A stretch of 26,157 nucleotides of DNA, from NCBI GenBank assembly GCA_030666935.1, contig DAOUWX010000007.1, forward strand, positions 1-26,157, in the 5' to 3' direction. Positions 24,247 through 26,157 of the stretch are shown here, piece by piece. Below the pieces are notes generated by a model. It did no database searches, was not told the origin of the DNA, and worked only from the letters and a program-made list of their open reading frames with translations. Source of the stretch: Atribacterota bacterium. Lineage in GTDB: Bacteria > Atribacterota > Phoenicimicrobiia > Phoenicimicrobiales > Phoenicimicrobiaceae. The translations under genes and the position numbers were made by a program. The stretch's first letter is position 1. Each line of letters starts with the position of its first letter.

Positions 24247-24276
24247 ATTATAATATTATAGTATTTTCTTTGTCAA
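24247..24276 (-). promoter_or_regulatory. Housekeeping sigma promoter of secDF
   Basis: The minus strand has TTGACA (24276-24271), an 18-nt spacer and TATAAT (24252-24247). Both boxes are full consensus, giving a 5' leader of about 75 nt before secD. A second TATAAT overlaps the spacer but at only 10 nt spacing. Confidence 0.75.
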
Positions 24277-24294
24277 CGGGAATACTTAATATTC

Positions 24295-24325
24295 GTATAG
24301 CGTATTGCGTATCGAGTATCGCGTG
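24295..24325. repeat. TATCGCGTATTGCGT-type repeat
   Basis: CGTATAGCGTATTGCGTATC followed by GAGTATCGCG. The same words appear at 3711-3737 and about 19222-19252. Confidence 0.5.
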
Positions 24326-24454
24326 AAGAAAAAAAATATAGAAAAAAGAAGATAGGGAAACAAAAACAATAAATATTTTTTTCTCTCTTTCTTACTACCC
24401 CACTAAAGTTTACACTAATACTTGAGAAAAATATTTCTTTAGCTAACATGCTAA

Positions 24455-24495
24455 AATTTAAAGGCAGGTATAAAATAAATACCTGCCTTTAAATT
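24455..24495 (-). terminator. Hairpin terminator after yajC
   Basis: A perfect 17-bp inverted repeat (24455-24471 with 24479-24495, core AAAGGCAGGTAT / ATACCTGCCTTT) with a 7-nt loop. On the minus strand the stem runs into AAATTTT, so a U-rich end partly overlaps the stem. It separates tgt-yajC from the secDF promoter. It may also work on the plus strand. Confidence 0.75.
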
Positions 24496-24554
24496 ATCAT
24501 TGTTATTTTTATTTCTATATATATTCTTTCCTTATTAAAAAAATACTTGCGGTA

Positions 24555-24815
24555 TTATTTTTCCCTTTTAACCCCGATAGCATTACGTGTAGTGTTTACA
24601 ACTACATCTTTGGCAATCTCTAAAGTTAAAGTTTCGCCTTTAATATCTTTGATTATTCCATAAATACCGCCGATAGTAATGACCTTATCGCCTTTTTGCA
24701 CACTATCTAACATCGATTTATGCTTTTTTTGCTTTTGTTGTTGAGGGCGGATAAGGATAAAATAAAATATACCAAATATAATAATCAAAGGTAAAAATTG
24801 TTGAAGAGCTTCCAT
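24555..24815 (-). CDS. yajC: Preprotein translocase subunit YajC
   Basis: An 86-residue single-span membrane protein associated with SecDF. The N-terminal helix FLPLIIIFGIFYFILIRPQQ ends in the signature RPQQQKQKKHK. The cytosolic domain follows with GDKVITIGGIYGII and NTTRNAIGVKREK. ATG follows AAAGGATTGATTTAAAAA. It has its own promoter and a terminator behind it, although tgt upstream may also be co-transcribed. Confidence 0.95.
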   Translation of the reverse strand: MEALQQFLPLIIIFGIFYFILIRPQQQKQKKHKSMLDSVQKGDKVITIGGIYGIIKDIKGETLTLEIAKDVVVNTTRNAIGVKREK

Positions 24816-24865
24816 TTTTTAAATCAATCCTTTCGTTTTTTTTATTTTTAAAAAATACCTTTTAA

Positions 24866-24894
24866 ATTATACATAATTTAATTTTATTTAGCAA
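24866..24894 (-). promoter_or_regulatory. Promoter of yajC
   Basis: The minus strand has TTGCTA (24894-24889), 17 nt, then TATAAT (24871-24866). Good match and spacing, about 50 nt before the yajC ATG, in the gap after tgt. Confidence 0.55.
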
Positions 24895-24917
24895 ATTATT
24901 TTTCGTACTTTTAATAG

Positions 24918-26027
24918 TTAGCTTAAAAAATTAGCAAGAAATTCTTCCTTAAGTTCTAATAACCTATCTTCTAATAAAGCTAATCTTATATTTTTCATTA
25001 AAGAAGACATGAAATAAAGATTGTGGATAGTTCCTAAAATTGAAGCAAGTATTTCATTGGACATATATAAATGACGAAGATAGGCTCTGGTAAAATTCCG
25101 GCAAGTATAACACTGACATTTATTGTCTAAGGGTGTAATGTCATCCTTGTATTTAGCGTTAGTTATAGACAACTTACCGAATGAAGTAAGTAACGAACCA
25201 TTTCTGGCGTTTCTGGTAGGCAGAACACAATCGAACATATCAATCCCTCTTATGACACCTTCTAAGATGCTCTGAGGTGCTCCCACTCCCATTAGATATC
25301 GGGGTTTATTGTGCGGCAAACAAGGAATTGTACAATTTAAAATTTCATACATTAGCGACTTTGGTTCACCTACACTTAACCCCCCTATTGCATATCCGGG
25401 AAAATCTAATTCTACTAACTTATTAGCATTTTCAATTCTTAGATCTTCAAAGGCGCCTCCCTGAACAATTCCAAATAAGCTTTGGCTGGAACTATGATGT
25501 GTTTCTTTGCATCTCTTAGCCCATTGGAAAGTTCTTTGAGCAGCAACTTCTACCTGATATTTGCCAGAAGGATAAGGAGCACATTCGTCAAAAGCCATAG
25601 CAATATCAGAGCCTAAAGCCATTTGAATCTCCATTGCTTTTTCGGGATTTATAAAATGTTTAGATCCATCAATATGAGAATTGAAAAATACCCCTTCATC
25701 GCTTATCTTATTGAGTTTTCCTAAACTGAAAATCTGAAAACCTCCACTATCGGTTAATATAGCCCCTTTCCAGCCCATAAATTTATGCAAATCACCAACT
25801 TGAGCAATTAAATTATACCCGGGTCTTAAATATAGATGATAAGAATTACATAAAATAATCTGTATACCCAATCTCTCTAATTCTCGAGGGGTCATAGCTT
25901 TAACTGTAGCCTGGGTTCCTACTGGCATAAATACCGGCGTGTCAATTATTCCATGAGAAGTATATAACTTTCCCAACCTTGCCTTGGTTCTTTTAGATTC
26001 TTTTATCAATTCAAATTTAATTGTCAA
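24918..26027 (-). CDS. tgt: tRNA-guanine transglycosylase (queuine/preQ1)
   Basis: Exchanges guanine-34 for preQ1 in tRNAs with GUN anticodons, a step of queuosine synthesis. Motifs: TPVFMPVGTQATVKA, the general-base Asp in LTDSGGFQ, GGLSVGEP, nucleophile Asp in MFDCVLPTRNARNG and the zinc site CQCYTC...H near the C terminus. Two TTG codons could start it. I chose TTG 26027 (AAAGGA eight nt upstream), which gives 369 residues beginning MTIKFELIKE as in relatives. TTG 26045 would add six residues and contain the RBS. yajC and secDF follow, as in many bacteria; queA would be expected upstream, outside the window. Confidence 0.95.
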   Translation of the reverse strand: MTIKFELIKESKRTKARLGKLYTSHGIIDTPVFMPVGTQATVKAMTPRELERLGIQIILCNSYHLYLRPGYNLIAQVGDLHKFMGWKGAILTDSGGFQIFSLGKLNKISDEGVFFNSHIDGSKHFINPEKAMEIQMALGSDIAMAFDECAPYPSGKYQVEVAAQRTFQWAKRCKETHHSSSQSLFGIVQGGAFEDLRIENANKLVELDFPGYAIGGLSVGEPKSLMYEILNCTIPCLPHNKPRYLMGVGAPQSILEGVIRGIDMFDCVLPTRNARNGSLLTSFGKLSITNAKYKDDITPLDNKCQCYTCRNFTRAYLRHLYMSNEILASILGTIHNLYFMSSLMKNIRLALLEDRLLELKEEFLANFLS

Positions 26028-26102
26028 ATATTTATTTCCTTTCAATCCACATTTTAATTGCCATATAATTTACTTAGCTATTTTAAGTCTATAACAATCG
26101 GT

Positions 26103-26157
26103 GAGAAACTAAAAATTTAAAGCGAAAAGCGAAAAACCATAATTCAAAACTCAAAAC
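26103..26157. repeat. AAAGCGAAAAGC element at right edge
   Basis: GAGAAACTAAAAATTTAAAG then CGAAAAGCGAAAAACCATAA then TTCAAAACTCAAAAC. Two close relatives lie at 21670-21724 and 19165-19215, all in the same orientation. The copy may extend beyond the window. Confidence 0.65.

Larger units (their letters stand above)
24167..24554. other. 388-nt gap between secD and yajC
   Basis: No gene seen. It holds the secD promoter (24247-24276), a CGTATAGCGTATTGCGTATC repeat block (24295-24325), purine-rich low-complexity sequence (24326-24375) and the hairpin terminator behind yajC (24455-24495). Confidence 0.6.

Noticed and set aside
3700..24330. CRISPR array from the recurring intergenic words
   Set aside because: No regular repeat-spacer periodicity; the units are degenerate, scattered and of mixed families, and no cas genes are present.

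Overview
The window is an AT-rich bacterial chromosome segment (roughly 30% GC by eye). Every recognisable gene, about 22 in all, lies on the minus strand, so it reads right to left as one long housekeeping neighbourhood. The gene order (tgt, yajC, secD, secF, recJ, apt, rel, dtd, MBL hydrolase, then comF, hpf, HD-GYP, secA, prfB) resembles Clostridia and other low-GC thermophilic or anaerobic lineages. Long-form hpf, a bifunctional Rel and a raiA-type RNA between comF and hpf point the same way. An uncultured deep lineage such as Atribacterota is possible, but the sequence does not settle this.

Right part (26.1-19.4 kb): tgt and yajC; a 388-nt gap with a perfect 17-bp hairpin terminator and a consensus secD promoter; secD-secF-DUF2905; then recJ and apt. 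recJ lacks any ATG/GTG/TTG at its true N terminus and probably starts at ATA. The apt reading frame is broken at a run of five Gs, and its conserved C terminus continues in the next frame. Middle (19.0-13.2 kb): rel (probable ATT start), dtd, a glycerophosphodiesterase with an internal insertion, an MBL-fold hydrolase and S-adenosylhomocysteine hydrolase.

Centre-left (13.1-8.5 kb): comF, then a GC-rich block of about 230 nt closed by a 14-bp helix, which I read as the raiA-motif noncoding RNA. Next come hpf, a conserved gene of unknown function, a 29-residue membrane-peptide ORF enclosed by 16-nt inverted repeats, a membrane HD-GYP protein and a DUF5317 protein. Left (8.3-0 kb): secA, prfB with its classical programmed +1 frameshift, a small two-helix membrane protein, an FchA-type cyclodeaminase/cyclohydrolase, an RpiR-type regulator with an operator-like inverted repeat, and a KamA-like radical SAM enzyme.

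Most intergenic gaps between operons are filled with degenerate, word-like repeat families: TTAACCAGTTAACTA-like, TATCGCGTATTGCGT-like, a GGGGAGAGGG hairpin, an AAAGCGAAAAGC-like element, TTCTGAATTCTG-like and AATTGG-like. They recur in mosaics and sometimes run into the 3' ends of genes. Together with the non-canonical starts, the raiA RNA and the inverted-repeat sORF element, these are the parts most worth a second look.
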